DNA of 64,000 nt from positions 108,108-172,107 of the forward strand of contig JAGPCO010000001.1 in assembly GCA_018058095.1 (NCBI GenBank). Reading direction: 5' to 3'. Every line of letters begins with the position of its first letter. Within the stretch, counting starts at the first letter, position 1. Source of the stretch: Kofleriaceae bacterium (GTDB lineage Bacteria > Myxococcota_A > Polyangia > Haliangiales > Haliangiaceae). The notes under the pieces are model-generated. The model saw nothing but the letters and a program-made list of their open reading frames with translations, did no database searches and had not been told where the DNA came from. The translations under genes and the position numbers were made by a program. This document shows positions 43,557-52,325 of the stretch, one piece after another.

Positions 43557-44567
43557 ATGCGCGCCGGCCGCCTGCTGTCGCTGCTGCTCATCCTGCAGCG
43601 ACGCGGCCAGGCCAGCGCCGACACCCTGGCCCGTGAGCTCGCGGTGTCGGTGCGCACCGTGCACCGCGATGTCGCCGAGCTGAGCGCCGCCGGCGTGCCG
43701 ATCCACGCCGAGCGCGGCCGGCATGGTGGGTTCGTGCTGGCCGAGAGCCACCGCAGCAACCTGGCCGGGCTGGCCGGGCCCGGCCACCGCGGGCGGGATG
43801 GCCTGAGCCCCGGCGAGGCGGCGGCGCTGCTCCTGGTCGGCGTCGGCCGGGCCGCGGTCGACCTCGGGCTCGGCGCCGACGCCGACGCGGCCCGGCGCAA
43901 GCTGCTGTCGAGCCTTCCGCCGGCGCTGGGTGAGGCGGCGGCGCGCGTCGCCGATCGCTTCCACCTCGATCCGGTGCCGTGGTACCGGCAGGCCGAGCCG
44001 ACGCCGCACCTGCCGACGCTGGCGGCCGCGGTGTGGCAGGGCCGCACCGTGCGCGTGCGCTACGACAGCTGGAAGCGCGAGGTCGAGCGTGAGCTGGAGC
44101 CGATCGGGCTCGTGCTCAAGGGTGGCCTCTGGTACCTGGTCGCGCGCGTCGGCACCAGCACGCGTACGTACCGGGTCGCCCGCATGCTGGCGGTGGAGGA
44201 GACCGGGCGCGCCTTCACGCGACCGCGAGCGTTCGACCTCGCCGCCAGCTGGGACACCTGGGCCAAGGAGTTCGAGGCGCGCATGCTGCCGGGCCAGGCC
44301 ACCGTGCGCCTGAGCCCGACCGGGCGCGCCCGCCTGCGCGACCTGATGCCGGCGGCGGCCGCTGCCGTCGACGCCGCCCACCCGACGCGGGCCCGGCGTG
44401 CGGTGATCGCCGACATCCCGGTCGAGGCGACGGCGCACGCCGCGCGTCAGCTGCTCGCGCTCGGCGCCGAGGTCGAGGTGCTGGCGCCGGCCGCGCTGCG
44501 CCGGGCGGTCGGCCGCGAGGCGTCACGGCTGGCGCGGTCCCACCGCCGCGCGGTCGGCCGCCGCTGA
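43557..44567 (+). CDS. YafY-type HTH/WYL-domain transcriptional regulator
   Basis: A 336-residue regulator. The N-terminal ~60 residues form the DeoR/HTH_11 winged helix ([40 protein letters not shown]). Residues about 140-220 hold a WYL domain ([34 protein letters not shown]), and a WCX-like C-terminal domain follows. WYL proteins sense ligands or nucleic acids and usually repress their own neighbourhood. The palindrome upstream and the divergent lipoprotein gene make autoregulation and control of that gene likely. Confidence 0.92.
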   Translation: MRAGRLLSLLLILQRRGQASADTLARELAVSVRTVHRDVAELSAAGVPIHAERGRHGGFVLAESHRSNLAGLAGPGHRGRDGLSPGEAAALLLVGVGRAAVDLGLGADADAARRKLLSSLPPALGEAAARVADRFHLDPVPWYRQAEPTPHLPTLAAAVWQGRTVRVRYDSWKREVERELEPIGLVLKGGLWYLVARVGTSTRTYRVARMLAVEETGRAFTRPRAFDLAASWDTWAKEFEARMLPGQATVRLSPTGRARLRDLMPAAAAAVDAAHPTRARRAVIADIPVEATAHAARQLLALGAEVEVLAPAALRRAVGREASRLARSHRRAVGRR

Positions 44568-44653
44568 CCGTCGCAGCGGACCACCGTGACGACGGCGCAC
44601 CAGGATGGGTGATTCGGGTTGTGTCGCGCCTGGCGTCGTTGATAGATCGAGCT

Positions 44654-45403
44654 ATGCGGCTCACCTGGTCGGCTCTGCTCCTGATCGGACACCTCGGATG
44701 TCAGGACGCGCCGGGCGGCGCCGAAGGGCCGGCGGGGCCGGAGGGGCCAGAGGGGCCGGCCGGGCCCGCCGGTGAACGCGGCGCCGAGGGACCGATCGGT
44801 CCCGCCGGGCCGGCTGGTGCGGCCGGGCCCGCTGGCGAGATCGGACCCGCGGGCCCAGCGGGGCCCCAGGGCGAGCAAGGCCCGGCGGGACCAGCCGGCC
44901 CCATGGGCGCCGCCGGACCAGCTGGCTCGCCCGGATCGCCAGGGGCTGCCGGCCTTCAAGGTCCACCGGGCGCCGCAGGCCCGCAGGGGCCTCGAGGCCT
45001 GGAGGGACCCCAAGGCGCGGACGGGGCCGCCGGCGCGCAAGGTCCACAGGGCCCGCAAGGAGCGCCGGGCCCGACGTCCGTCGCGACCTGCCCGGCCGGC
45101 ATGACGCAGCTCGACCTGCCGTTCTCCACGATCTGCTTCCACGCCGGCATCGTCGCCACGTGGGACAACGCCGAGAACTTCTGCGACGCCAACTTCCGCG
45201 CTCGCTTCTGCTCGCTGGGGCAGTGGCGCACGGTGGTCTGCCGCGCCGGCGCACCGAACCCGGGGCGCTCGTGGCTCGACGACGTCGTCGGGGCGGGAAG
45301 CTACGCGACGGTGGCCGGGTGCACCTCCGACAGCGTGGGCGTCGCGCCGTTCAACCAGGCAGCCATCGTCGGACCGTGCTGCCTCGAGTTCATGAAGTAC
45401 TGA
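44654..45403 (+). CDS. Collagen-like triple-repeat lipoprotein
   Basis: A 249-residue lipoprotein (lipobox HLGC, Cys16). Residues about 20-145 are a long run of Gly-X-Y triplets, mostly GPA, GPQ, GAA and GPR, with Pro in X or Y as in bacterial collagens that form stable triple helices without hydroxyproline. The C-terminal ~105 residues are a Cys-rich globular domain ([41 protein letters not shown]), probably a trimerisation or binding head. Likely a surface fibre. The repeat is kept in frame with varied codons, so it is selected. Confidence 0.93.
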   Translation: MRLTWSALLLIGHLGCQDAPGGAEGPAGPEGPEGPAGPAGERGAEGPIGPAGPAGAAGPAGEIGPAGPAGPQGEQGPAGPAGPMGAAGPAGSPGSPGAAGLQGPPGAAGPQGPRGLEGPQGADGAAGAQGPQGPQGAPGPTSVATCPAGMTQLDLPFSTICFHAGIVATWDNAENFCDANFRARFCSLGQWRTVVCRAGAPNPGRSWLDDVVGAGSYATVAGCTSDSVGVAPFNQAAIVGPCCLEFMKY

Positions 45404-45455
45404 GCGCGGCCTGACCGCCTCCGCGCCGCCTGGTGTACCGGGCCCCGCGCATGCC

Positions 45456-46085
45456 ATGGTCGTGCCGATGTCGATCCGGCAGCCGTCCGTCGGCTCGTAC
45501 TACGTCCTGGACTGGACCACGCCCCTCGCGGCCGAGCGCCACACCCTGGAGGTCGCGTACCCGGCACGAGGCAAACGCTGGAAGTCCGGACACGCGTTCA
45601 CCGCGGCGAACGACGACGACGAGCTGCAACCACCGGTCGTGGCGATCGAGGTGCGGACCTCCACGCCGAGCGGTCGGTCCCCGCACGTGTACCCGGAGTA
45701 CACCTCCCAGCCCATCCCCCTCATGACGCGACGCCTGGTCGCGGCGCTCGAGGGCGCGGGCGTCGGCAACCTGCAGCTCTACCAGACCTCGCTCATCGAC
45801 GCGCTCGGCGCGCCGCCGCCGCCGCCCGATCACTACCTGGCCGTGAACATCGTCGGCAGAGTCGCGGCCGCAAACCTGGCGAGCTCGACGCTCGGGGGCG
45901 AGCGAGCGACCTCGATGGACTTCCACTCCCTGACGATCGACGAGGCCCGGGCCCGCGGCGCGCTCCTGTTTCGCCTGGCCGAGAACCCTTCCGCCGTGCT
46001 GGCGCACGCCTCCGTGAGGGCGCACGTCGTGAGTTGCGGCATCGACACGCTGACCTGGCTGGCGCCCGAGGAGTGGGCAGGGTAG
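45456..46085 (+). CDS. Imm11 (MXAN_0049-like) family protein
   Basis: A 209-residue protein resembling the Imm11 family, whose members are putative immunity proteins described first in Myxococcus. The characteristic middle segment HYLAVNIVGRVAAANLASST and the later LLFRLAENPSAVLAH fit; the family has an alpha+beta fold. No toxin gene is adjacent, so this is an orphan. An alternative ATG at 45468 gives the shorter start MSIRQPS. Confidence 0.82.
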   Translation: MVVPMSIRQPSVGSYYVLDWTTPLAAERHTLEVAYPARGKRWKSGHAFTAANDDDELQPPVVAIEVRTSTPSGRSPHVYPEYTSQPIPLMTRRLVAALEGAGVGNLQLYQTSLIDALGAPPPPPDHYLAVNIVGRVAAANLASSTLGGERATSMDFHSLTIDEARARGALLFRLAENPSAVLAHASVRAHVVSCGIDTLTWLAPEEWAG

Positions 46086-46128
46086 TTGGTGGTGATGGCT
46101 GGCCTGGGCGCTCCGGCGACGGTGTGCC

Positions 46129-47085
46129 ATGGTGGGCGCGATGTCGGCCTGGCGCCAGCTCGTCGCCGCCACCCGCGCGCCGGGCGTGGCGTGGGCGTTC
46201 AGCCGGCTCGGCTACCGGCAGCGGGCGCGCGCGTTCGCCGACGACCTGGGTGACCTGACCGGGCGCGGCGTGCTGGTGACCGGCGCGACCTCGGGCCTGG
46301 GCCTGGCGGCGGCGCGGGCGCTGGCCCGGCGCGGCGCGCGGCTGTGGCTGCTCGGCCGCGACGGTGCGCGCGGCGAGGCGGCGCGGGCCGAGCTGGCCGC
46401 GCTCACGCCGGCGCCGGTGGTGGCGCTGCAGGTCGACGTCGGCGACCCGGGCGCGGTGCGCGCGCTGGCCGATCGCCTGCTCGGCGAGCCGATCGACGTG
46501 CTGGTCCACAACGCCGGCGCGCTGGTGCACGAGCGGCGGCTGGTCGCGCCCCGGCTCGAGCTGCACGCCGCGGTGCACCTGGCCGGCCCGTACCTGCTGA
46601 CGACGCGGCTGCTGCCGGCGCTGCGGGCGCGGCGCGACGCGCGGGTGGTGTTCGTATCGTCGGGCGGCATGTACAGCGAGCGGCTCGACGTGGCGGCCAT
46701 GGCCTGGCCGCCCGGCGTGCGCTTCGACGGCGTACGCGCGTACGCGCTGGTGAAGCGGGCCCAGGTCGAGCTGGTGGCGTCATGGGCCGCGCGTGAGCCC
46801 GCCGTCGCGTTCCACGCCATGCATCCCGGCTGGGCCGACACGCCGGGCGTGGCCACCGCCCTGCCCCGCTTCTACCAGGCGACCCGGCGCTGGCTGCGCA
46901 GCCCCGACGAGGGCGCCGACACGATCGTGTGGCTGGCCGGGGCCGAGCCGGCGCCGGCGCCGAGCGGCACCTTCTGGCTCGACCGCGCGCCGGTGCGACG
47001 ACACCTCTTGCCCGGCACCGAGCCGCCGCCCGGCGAGGTCGACGCGCTCTGGCGCTGGCTCGACGAGGTGACGGCGCCGGCCTGA
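46129..47085 (+). CDS. Short-chain dehydrogenase/reductase, DHRS12-like
   Basis: A 318-residue oxidoreductase with a ~45-residue N-terminal extension before the Rossmann fold. The NAD(P)-binding TGATSGLGLA, the NAG motif in VLVHNAGALVHE, the catalytic Ser in VFVSSGGMY and YALVK (Tyr and Lys of YxxxK) are all present. The N-terminal extension and HPGWADTPGV after the active site are as in DHRS12/retinol-dehydrogenase-like SDRs. Substrate unknown. Confidence 0.93.
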   Translation: MVGAMSAWRQLVAATRAPGVAWAFSRLGYRQRARAFADDLGDLTGRGVLVTGATSGLGLAAARALARRGARLWLLGRDGARGEAARAELAALTPAPVVALQVDVGDPGAVRALADRLLGEPIDVLVHNAGALVHERRLVAPRLELHAAVHLAGPYLLTTRLLPALRARRDARVVFVSSGGMYSERLDVAAMAWPPGVRFDGVRAYALVKRAQVELVASWAAREPAVAFHAMHPGWADTPGVATALPRFYQATRRWLRSPDEGADTIVWLAGAEPAPAPSGTFWLDRAPVRRHLLPGTEPPPGEVDALWRWLDEVTAPA

Positions 47086-47114
47086 GGTTCCAGCAACTTG
47101 CCCCTGTGCACCCG

Positions 47115-47254
47115 GCAACCTTTACGCTGATCTCCACCACTTGCGAACGTCACCGCCCCACCAGCGGCCGGCCACCGGACACCCACCACCACCCTCGCCG
47201 CGGATCCCGAGCACTTATCCCGTCTAGCCCCTTCCCTGATCAGGTCGGCACGAC
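47115..47254 (+). repeat. Intergenic element, copy A
   Basis: Starts GCAACCTTTACGCTGATCTC and ends CTGATCAGGTCGGCACGAC; the same two ends at a similar distance bound copy B at 51127-51278. The interior is only loosely alike. No reading frame. Confidence 0.55.
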
Positions 47255-47381
47255 CAGATCAGTGGGAGGCACGACCAGATCAGTGGGATCAGGTCGGCAC
47301 GACCAGATCAGTGCACGACCAGATCAGTGGATCAGCACGACCAGATCAGGGCGCACGACCAGATCAGGGGGGCACGACCAG
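47249..47381 (+). repeat. Array of six CACGACCAGATCAG motifs
   Basis: Perfect 14-bp copies start at 47249, 47270, 47298, 47314, 47336 and 47354, and a truncated seventh starts at 47373; spacing is 16-28 bp. Two copies are preceded by GATCAGGTCGG, giving imperfect palindromes. The array ends 28 bp before the SUKH-like gene. Confidence 0.9.
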
Positions 47382-47409
47382 CGCGGGGGCATGTTACCCA
47401 ACGTGCCGG

Positions 47410-48096
47410 ATGACCGACGCAGGCTCGCCGCTGGCCCCGATCTTCGACGTCGACGACCTGCTCGCGCGGCTGGCGTCGTGGTGTGACGACCAGCGCGCGC
47501 TGACGCTGGTGCGCTTGCCGCCGATGAGCGACGCCGCGATCGATGGAATCCCGCAGCTTCCGACCAGCTTCCCGTTCCCGTTGCCCACCCCGTACGACCC
47601 GGCCCGCTTCGTGGTCCCGGCGGGGTACCGCGCGCTGCTGCGCCGCGCCGGCGGCCTGCACATCGAGCACGAGGGCGAGCCGTGGGGCGTGGTCCACCTG
47701 TACCGCCCAGGTGACTGCGCCCGGGCCCACTGCGGCGCGCGCTACACCCTGTGTGACGCCTGGTCGACCGCCGGCACCACCGTCGACGATCGCGAGATCA
47801 CGACGACCGCGCTCATCTCGTTCGCGAGCATCGGGTTCAGCGTGGAGTCGTCGCGCTGGTGCTTCCACCTCGGCCCCGGGGCGCCACTGCCGATCTACGA
47901 GGAGAGCAACGACTACGAGTGCCTGGCCGGGACCTACGTCGACACCGGCGAGCCGCTCAGCACCTTCTACAAGCCGGTGTTCCCTTCGTTCGAGGCCTGG
48001 TTCACCACCCTGGTCGACGTCGTGATCGCGAGGCCGTTCGCGCCCGGCGACGATGACGCGTTGGTCCAGCGCCTGTTCGACGCGGCCCGGCGCTGA
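47410..48096 (+). CDS. SMI1/KNR4 (SUKH)-like protein
   Basis: A 228-residue cytoplasmic protein. The pattern GYRALLRRAGGLHIEHEGEPW then VHLYRPGD, ALISFASIGFSVE and the end PSFEAWFTTLVDVV is that of SUKH-superfamily proteins, which in bacteria are frequently immunity proteins of polymorphic toxins. No toxin is visible nearby. The short-motif array directly upstream may be its control region. The ATG at 47410 is chosen because coding signal starts there; the frame upstream runs into the array. Confidence 0.78.
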   Translation: MTDAGSPLAPIFDVDDLLARLASWCDDQRALTLVRLPPMSDAAIDGIPQLPTSFPFPLPTPYDPARFVVPAGYRALLRRAGGLHIEHEGEPWGVVHLYRPGDCARAHCGARYTLCDAWSTAGTTVDDREITTTALISFASIGFSVESSRWCFHLGPGAPLPIYEESNDYECLAGTYVDTGEPLSTFYKPVFPSFEAWFTTLVDVVIARPFAPGDDDALVQRLFDAARR

Positions 48097-48250
48097 ACGC
48101 GCCCGGGTCGTGGCCCTGGCAGCAACGCACCGTTGCAGCCACACGATGGCGCCGCCATCCCCGGACGGGCGCCGCTGGACTATGGTCTCGCCCCGGCGCC
48201 CCGATGTGGGTGGCCGAACCAACCACCGACTCCCCCGCGACGAGGACCCG

Positions 48251-48868
48251 ATGAAGCTGTTCTTCTCTCCCAGCGCCTGCTCCCTGTCCCCGCACATCGT
48301 CGCCCGCGAGCTCGGGCTCGACGTGGCGATCGAGCGGGTCGACGGCAAGACCAAGAAGACCGCGACCGGGCGCGACTTCCTGGCCATCAACCCCAAGGGC
48401 TACGTGCCAGTGCTCGAGCTCGACGACGGCGAGGTGCTGACCGAGGGGCCGGCCATCGTGCAGTACCTGGCCGACCTCAAGCCGGAAGCCGGCCTCGCAC
48501 CGCCGGCAGGGACGATGGCGCGCTATCACCTGCAGGAGATGCTCGGCTACATCAACTCCGAGCTACACAAGACCTACAGCCCGCTGTTCACGCCGACCAC
48601 CACGCCCGAGGCGCGCGAGGCGGCCGGGGCCTACCTCAAGCGGCGCTATGCCTTCATCGAGGCGCGGCTGGCCGCGGGCGGACCGTTCCTGTTCGGCCCG
48701 CAGTTCACGGTGGCGGACGCCTACCTGTTCGTCGTCACCGCCTGGGCCGCGTTCGTCAAGCTCGACCTGTCGGAGTTCCCGGCGCTGATCGCCTTCCAGG
48801 AGCGGGTGGCGGCGCGCCCGGCGGTGCAGGCGGCCCGCGCCGCCGAGGCCGCGGCCAAGGCGAGCTGA
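48251..48868 (+). CDS. gstA: Glutathione transferase, beta-class GstA-like
   Basis: A 205-residue GST with the beta-class catalytic Cys10 in LFFSPSACSLSPHIVARE, the glutathione-binding NPKGYVPVLELDDGEVLTEGPAIVQYLADL, and the helical C-terminal domain with PQFTVADAYLFVVTAWAA. Conjugates glutathione to electrophiles in the cytoplasm. The start ATG is preceded by GAGGA. The dispersed palindromic element begins 18 bp after its stop codon. Confidence 0.95.
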   Translation: MKLFFSPSACSLSPHIVARELGLDVAIERVDGKTKKTATGRDFLAINPKGYVPVLELDDGEVLTEGPAIVQYLADLKPEAGLAPPAGTMARYHLQEMLGYINSELHKTYSPLFTPTTTPEAREAAGAYLKRRYAFIEARLAAGGPFLFGPQFTVADAYLFVVTAWAAFVKLDLSEFPALIAFQERVAARPAVQAARAAEAAAKAS

Positions 48869-48885
48869 GGCGCGCGGCACGCGCG

Positions 48886-49003
48886 CTAGCAGGCTGCTGA
48901 AGAAGCAGCCTGCGAGTCATCTTCGATCTCGCAGGCTGCTGAAGACACAACGCCCGTCCCGTCGGCAGGAGCCGCCGGCACGGGTCTCTCAGCAGCCTGC
49001 TAG
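48886..49003. repeat. Dispersed palindromic element, full copy A (~118 bp)
   Basis: Starts CTAGCAGGCTGCT and ends AGCAGCCTGCTAG (terminal inverted repeat). A first hairpin with 5-nt loop GAAGA lies at the left end, then a second GCAGGCTGCTGAAGA, a GC-rich inner hairpin (CCCGTCCCGTCGGCAGGAG region), and the right end. It closely matches copy B at 55779-55895. It lies in the gap between two convergent genes. Confidence 0.93.
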
Positions 49004-49050
49004 GGCTCCGACCGCATCGTCTTGATCCACGTGGAGGTGACCGGGAGAGG

Positions 49051-49401
49051 TCAACGCTCCACCGCCCAGTCGCCGATGACACCCCGACCGAGCCGCATCA
49101 CGCCGTAGCCGACGAAGAACACGATGAACACCTGGGTCCGGATCCGCGCGTCCGAGCCGATCACGATCAACCCGAGCGCCACTCCGAGCATGATGGAGAG
49201 ACTCCCGAAGAGGAGGTCGCGCTTGCGCGCGGCGCGGACCATGTCGCGGTGAAGGCGACGGTTCACGTCCGAGGGAGTCGGCCCGAACTCGGAGCCATCT
49301 GGCCCCGCCGAGTCCTGGAACGAGCGCACCAGGTCCTGGTCCGGCCGCCGAGTCGACGGCTGGCGTCGCTCCATGTTGCGGGCGATGTCGTCGAAGCTCA
49401 T
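49051..49401 (-). CDS. Small two-span membrane protein
   Basis: A 116-residue protein. The first ~65 residues are polar and charged (a cytoplasmic tail with RRQPSTRRPDQDLVRSFQ), then two hydrophobic spans (LLFGSLSIMLGVALGLIVIG and TQVFIVFFVGYGVMRLGRGVIG). I recognise no family. The ATG at 49401 is preferred over a GTG at 49413. The base composition is slightly less GC-rich than the neighbours. Confidence 0.75.
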   Translation of the reverse strand: MSFDDIARNMERRQPSTRRPDQDLVRSFQDSAGPDGSEFGPTPSDVNRRLHRDMVRAARKRDLLFGSLSIMLGVALGLIVIGSDARIRTQVFIVFFVGYGVMRLGRGVIGDWAVER

Positions 49402-49506
49402 CGCGTTCACCACTAGCTCAGCCGGCCCTGGAAAGGAAGTGAGAAGCGCCCGCTGCGTCGCCCTGGCGGGTACTGCCAGCTCATCTCGCGTGCCGCGCGA
49501 GTCCGC

Positions 49507-51033
49507 TCAGCGGGTGAGGCAGCGGGCCTCGACGATCGAGCCTGGGTATGGCGGCGTGGTGCCGGGGACGAGGCGAAACGCGGCGGCGGCGCCAGGGCAC
49601 AGGGCCGGATCGGGGTCGAGGGTCCAGCACGGCGGCCCCGGTGGCGCGGCCGCGCCCACACACGGCGCGAGCAGCGTGTCGGTGCGACCGGGACCGGGCG
49701 GATCGTTGACCAGCGTCACCGTGCAGCTCGGCTGCAGGCCCGGGCTCGTCGCGTCGAGGTCAGCCAGGGTGTCGCCGAGGCAACGCACGCCCGCCATGCC
49801 ACGGGCGGCGACGGCCGCGACCTCGGACAGGGCGAGGTCGTAGCGGTCGGCGCAGGCCGACGCCTGCGAGGTGCGGTCGGAGAAGGCGGCCAGGAACGCG
49901 GCGAGGCGGACCGGCGGGCTGGCGCCGGCGAGCGGATCGGACGGGTCGAGCCCACACGAACGCTCGACCGCCGGCTGCAGCGCGGGCGCGCCCGGAGTCG
50001 GGTCCTGCACGACGGCGAGGTGGCTGCCGTCGAAGGTGCCGACGATGCCGGCGACGGAGACGCGACCGGGCGAGGTCTCGACGGTGCGCACGAAGTCGAC
50101 GTAGCGGCCGAGCGGGAACATGTACGGCGAGTCGGCGCGCGGGCGGCAGCCCTGGCGCGGCCCGAACTCCCGCGGGGCCGGATCGTCGTCACACACCACA
50201 CCGAACTCGTGGCAACGGAACGAGGTGCGTGGCCCGAGCGGAGAGGTGAGCGTCGCCAGCGGATCCCCGAACACCGTCCCGTCGGCGGTCGAGCAGTCGT
50301 CCTCGTCGGCGACGACCACCAGCGCGAGGTGGGCGTCGGCGCGGCGAAAGCCGGGATTCCGACCGGGCTGGAGCGCGCGCCAGGCCGACTCCAGGTGCAT
50401 CTCGAAGCCGCAGCCGGTGGTGCCGCGCTCGACCAGGCAGCCCAGCGCCTCGGCCAGGTCACCGCCGTAGTTGCGGAGCCGGTCGCCGTTGGCGCCGGCC
50501 ACGTCGCGCACGTAGTCGTCGGTCACGCCGCCGCAGCGTTCGGTCGAGAACGGGACCAGCACGGCCAGCGCGCCGTCGTCGCCGAGCGGCGGGCAACCGG
50601 GCACGCCGGGGGCACCGGCCGCGCCGGCGTTGGAGGTCACCACGCCGACGTGCAGATCGGGCAGGCGGCCGACGTGGGTGATCAACGCCGCCAGCAGGGC
50701 CGGCGCGGCCGCGGCCAGCTGCTGCTGCTCGACCGCCATTGCCGCCGAGTTGTCGACCACCAGCAGCAGGTCGAGCTGCGTCGTCGGGACGGCCGGCACC
50801 ATCCACGTCGCGTCCTCGCACGACGCCCCGGCAAAGCCTGGGGTGCAGGTGCAGGTCTCGGCGCCGGCGGCGCCCTCGCACACGCCCCCGTTCCGGCATG
50901 GCACCTCCACACACGAGCGCGGCGGCGCATCGACCGCGGCGTCGAGCGTGCCGGCTCGGTTGTCGCCACACGCCGCGGCCGACACCAGCGCGGCCCACGC
51001 CAGAACAAGCACCGGTCGTTGGGTTCTCAGCAT
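49507..51033 (-). CDS. vWA-like lipoprotein with EGF-like module
   Basis: A 508-residue lipoprotein with lipobox AAAC (Cys22). Residues about 41-73 form an EGF-like module (CVEVPCRNGGVC, then CTCTPGFAGASC). From about residue 85 there is a von Willebrand A-like domain whose start DLLLVVDNSAAM resembles a MIDAS (DxSxx), with an inserted Cys-rich stretch and VVVADEDDCSTADG. The C-terminal part has more Cys pairs. Likely surface-exposed adhesion or calcium-dependent binding protein; myxobacteria have many paralogs. Confidence 0.88.
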   Translation of the reverse strand: MLRTQRPVLVLAWAALVSAAACGDNRAGTLDAAVDAPPRSCVEVPCRNGGVCEGAAGAETCTCTPGFAGASCEDATWMVPAVPTTQLDLLLVVDNSAAMAVEQQQLAAAAPALLAALITHVGRLPDLHVGVVTSNAGAAGAPGVPGCPPLGDDGALAVLVPFSTERCGGVTDDYVRDVAGANGDRLRNYGGDLAEALGCLVERGTTGCGFEMHLESAWRALQPGRNPGFRRADAHLALVVVADEDDCSTADGTVFGDPLATLTSPLGPRTSFRCHEFGVVCDDDPAPREFGPRQGCRPRADSPYMFPLGRYVDFVRTVETSPGRVSVAGIVGTFDGSHLAVVQDPTPGAPALQPAVERSCGLDPSDPLAGASPPVRLAAFLAAFSDRTSQASACADRYDLALSEVAAVAARGMAGVRCLGDTLADLDATSPGLQPSCTVTLVNDPPGPGRTDTLLAPCVGAAAPPGPPCWTLDPDPALCPGAAAAFRLVPGTTPPYPGSIVEARCLTR

Positions 51034-51374
51034 GGTGACTCCAGCGTGGTCATCTGGCCGGACCTCCGCATCCCCCGATCACGAACGCGCACCGCCTGCG
51101 TTCACGCGCGTGTCCGGCCGTGACCAGCAACCTTTCGCCTGATCTCGACTACCTGCGCCCGTTCACGTCCGGCGACCGGCCACCTGCGGCCCTGCATCGG
51201 ACACGCCGCCGCCATCTTCCCCATCAATACCAACACGTTGCCCTGTCCGGCGCGGGTCGCTGATCAGGTCGGCACGACGGGCACGACGGGGACGAGCCGA
51301 CGGGCACGAGGGGCACGAGGCACGACGGGGAGCATGACGACGCGCGAACGACCGAGGCGGCCCACCGCGAGGGC
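51034..51374. other. Gene-free stretch, 341 bp
   Basis: No convincing gene. It holds the intergenic element copy B (51127-51278) and, directly after it, a GC-rich run of GGCACGA-like units up to about 51335. Confidence 0.6.
51127..51278 (+). repeat. Intergenic element, copy B
   Basis: Begins GCAACCTTTCGCCTGATCTC and ends CTGATCAGGTCGGCACGAC, as in copy A. It is followed by GCACGA units at 9-25 bp intervals (51272-51335), a counterpart to the motif array after copy A. Confidence 0.55.
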
Positions 51375-52325
51375 TCACCAGCCGGAGCTGGCGCCGCCGC
51401 CGCTCCAGCCGCTGCTGCGGGAGCTGCTGCCGCTGCTGCTGCCGCTGCTGCGGGAGCTGCTGCTGCCAAGGCTGCTGCGGGAGTTCGAGGACGACCCTCC
51501 GCTCCAGGACGAGCTCGAGGCGCTTGCCGAGGCCATCCCGGCGAGGATGACGCCGAGGATCACGAACGGTATGGCGATCACCTTGCCGGTGGCCCAGGCC
51601 CAGTCGACCCAGAACGACCGGCGCGGCACCGCCACCCCGTCGTGGGTGACCGTGAGCGTCGAGGTCCGGTTCAGGTAGGCCCAGGCAGCGCCCCCCAGCA
51701 GAACACACAGGGCTACCAGGGTGATCACGAGCCACGGCGATCCGCCCTCGCTTGGCGGAGCACTGGCCGCGCTCGCCCTGTCCTCGGTCGACGCCTCGCC
51801 GCCGCCCGGCGCAGGCTGCGAGGGGTGCGGGCTCTCGAGGTCGACCGGCTCCTTGCGGATCGCCGCCCGCACCTCGCGCACGACCGCGCGGATGGCGCCC
51901 GCGTGATCCCCCGCGCGCAGGTAGCCGCGTACGTTGTCGAGGATCGCCTGGGCCCGGGCGTCGGAGAACGTCGGCCGTAGCGCGTCGCTGACCTCCAGCC
52001 GCGAGCGCCGGTCCGTCAAGGCGAGGACGAGCACGGCAGCCCGCTCGGACCCCACGCTCAGCTCGACCGCGATGGCGCGCGCGAACGCCTCGATCGACTG
52101 CGGGCCAGTCGTGTCGACGAGCACGACGCCGAGCAGCACGCCATCGGCGTCCCGCAGCGATCGCAGCTCGTCCTCGAGCGCCCGCGACTCGTGCGGCGCC
52201 AGCACCCCGACGCGATCCGCGATCAGCGCCGACGCCGACGGTGCCGCGCTGGTGACACCGGCCAGGCCGAGCAGCAAGGCTAGGCCGAGCGCCGCGAAGA
52301 CGACGTGCCTGACCGCCCAGCTCAC
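51375..52325 (-). CDS. TPM-domain (TgpA/YgcG-like) membrane protein with Ser-rich tail
   Basis: A 316-residue protein. It has a signal anchor (RHVVFAALGLALLLGLAGVTSA), a TPM domain at about 30-150 (ALIADRVGVLAPHESRALEDEL, LGVVLVDTTG, VLVLALTDRRSRLEVSDALR), a TM span at about 195-215 (WLVITLVALCVLLGGAAWAY), another hydrophobic stretch and a Ser/Gly-rich tail of about 50 residues ending in GGGASSGW. Such tails are typical of YgcG-like proteins. Begins at a GTG overlapping the upstream TPM gene's stop by 4 bp, so the pair is one operon. Confidence 0.85.
   Translation of the reverse strand: MSWAVRHVVFAALGLALLLGLAGVTSAAPSASALIADRVGVLAPHESRALEDELRSLRDADGVLLGVVLVDTTGPQSIEAFARAIAVELSVGSERAAVLVLALTDRRSRLEVSDALRPTFSDARAQAILDNVRGYLRAGDHAGAIRAVVREVRAAIRKEPVDLESPHPSQPAPGGGEASTEDRASAASAPPSEGGSPWLVITLVALCVLLGGAAWAYLNRTSTLTVTHDGVAVPRRSFWVDWAWATGKVIAIPFVILGVILAGMASASASSSSWSGGSSSNSRSSLGSSSSRSSGSSSGSSSRSSGWSGGGASSGW

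Noticed and set aside
44720..45090. Low-complexity artefact instead of a collagen-like gene
   Set aside because: The Gly-X-Y frame is kept throughout with varied codons and is flanked by a lipobox and a Cys-rich domain.
47249..47381. CRISPR array
   Set aside because: Repeats are only 14 bp and spacers 2-14 bp and uneven; no cas gene is in the window.
51272..51335. GCACGA array as a coding repeat
   Set aside because: No frame gives a protein with start and support; the spacing varies.
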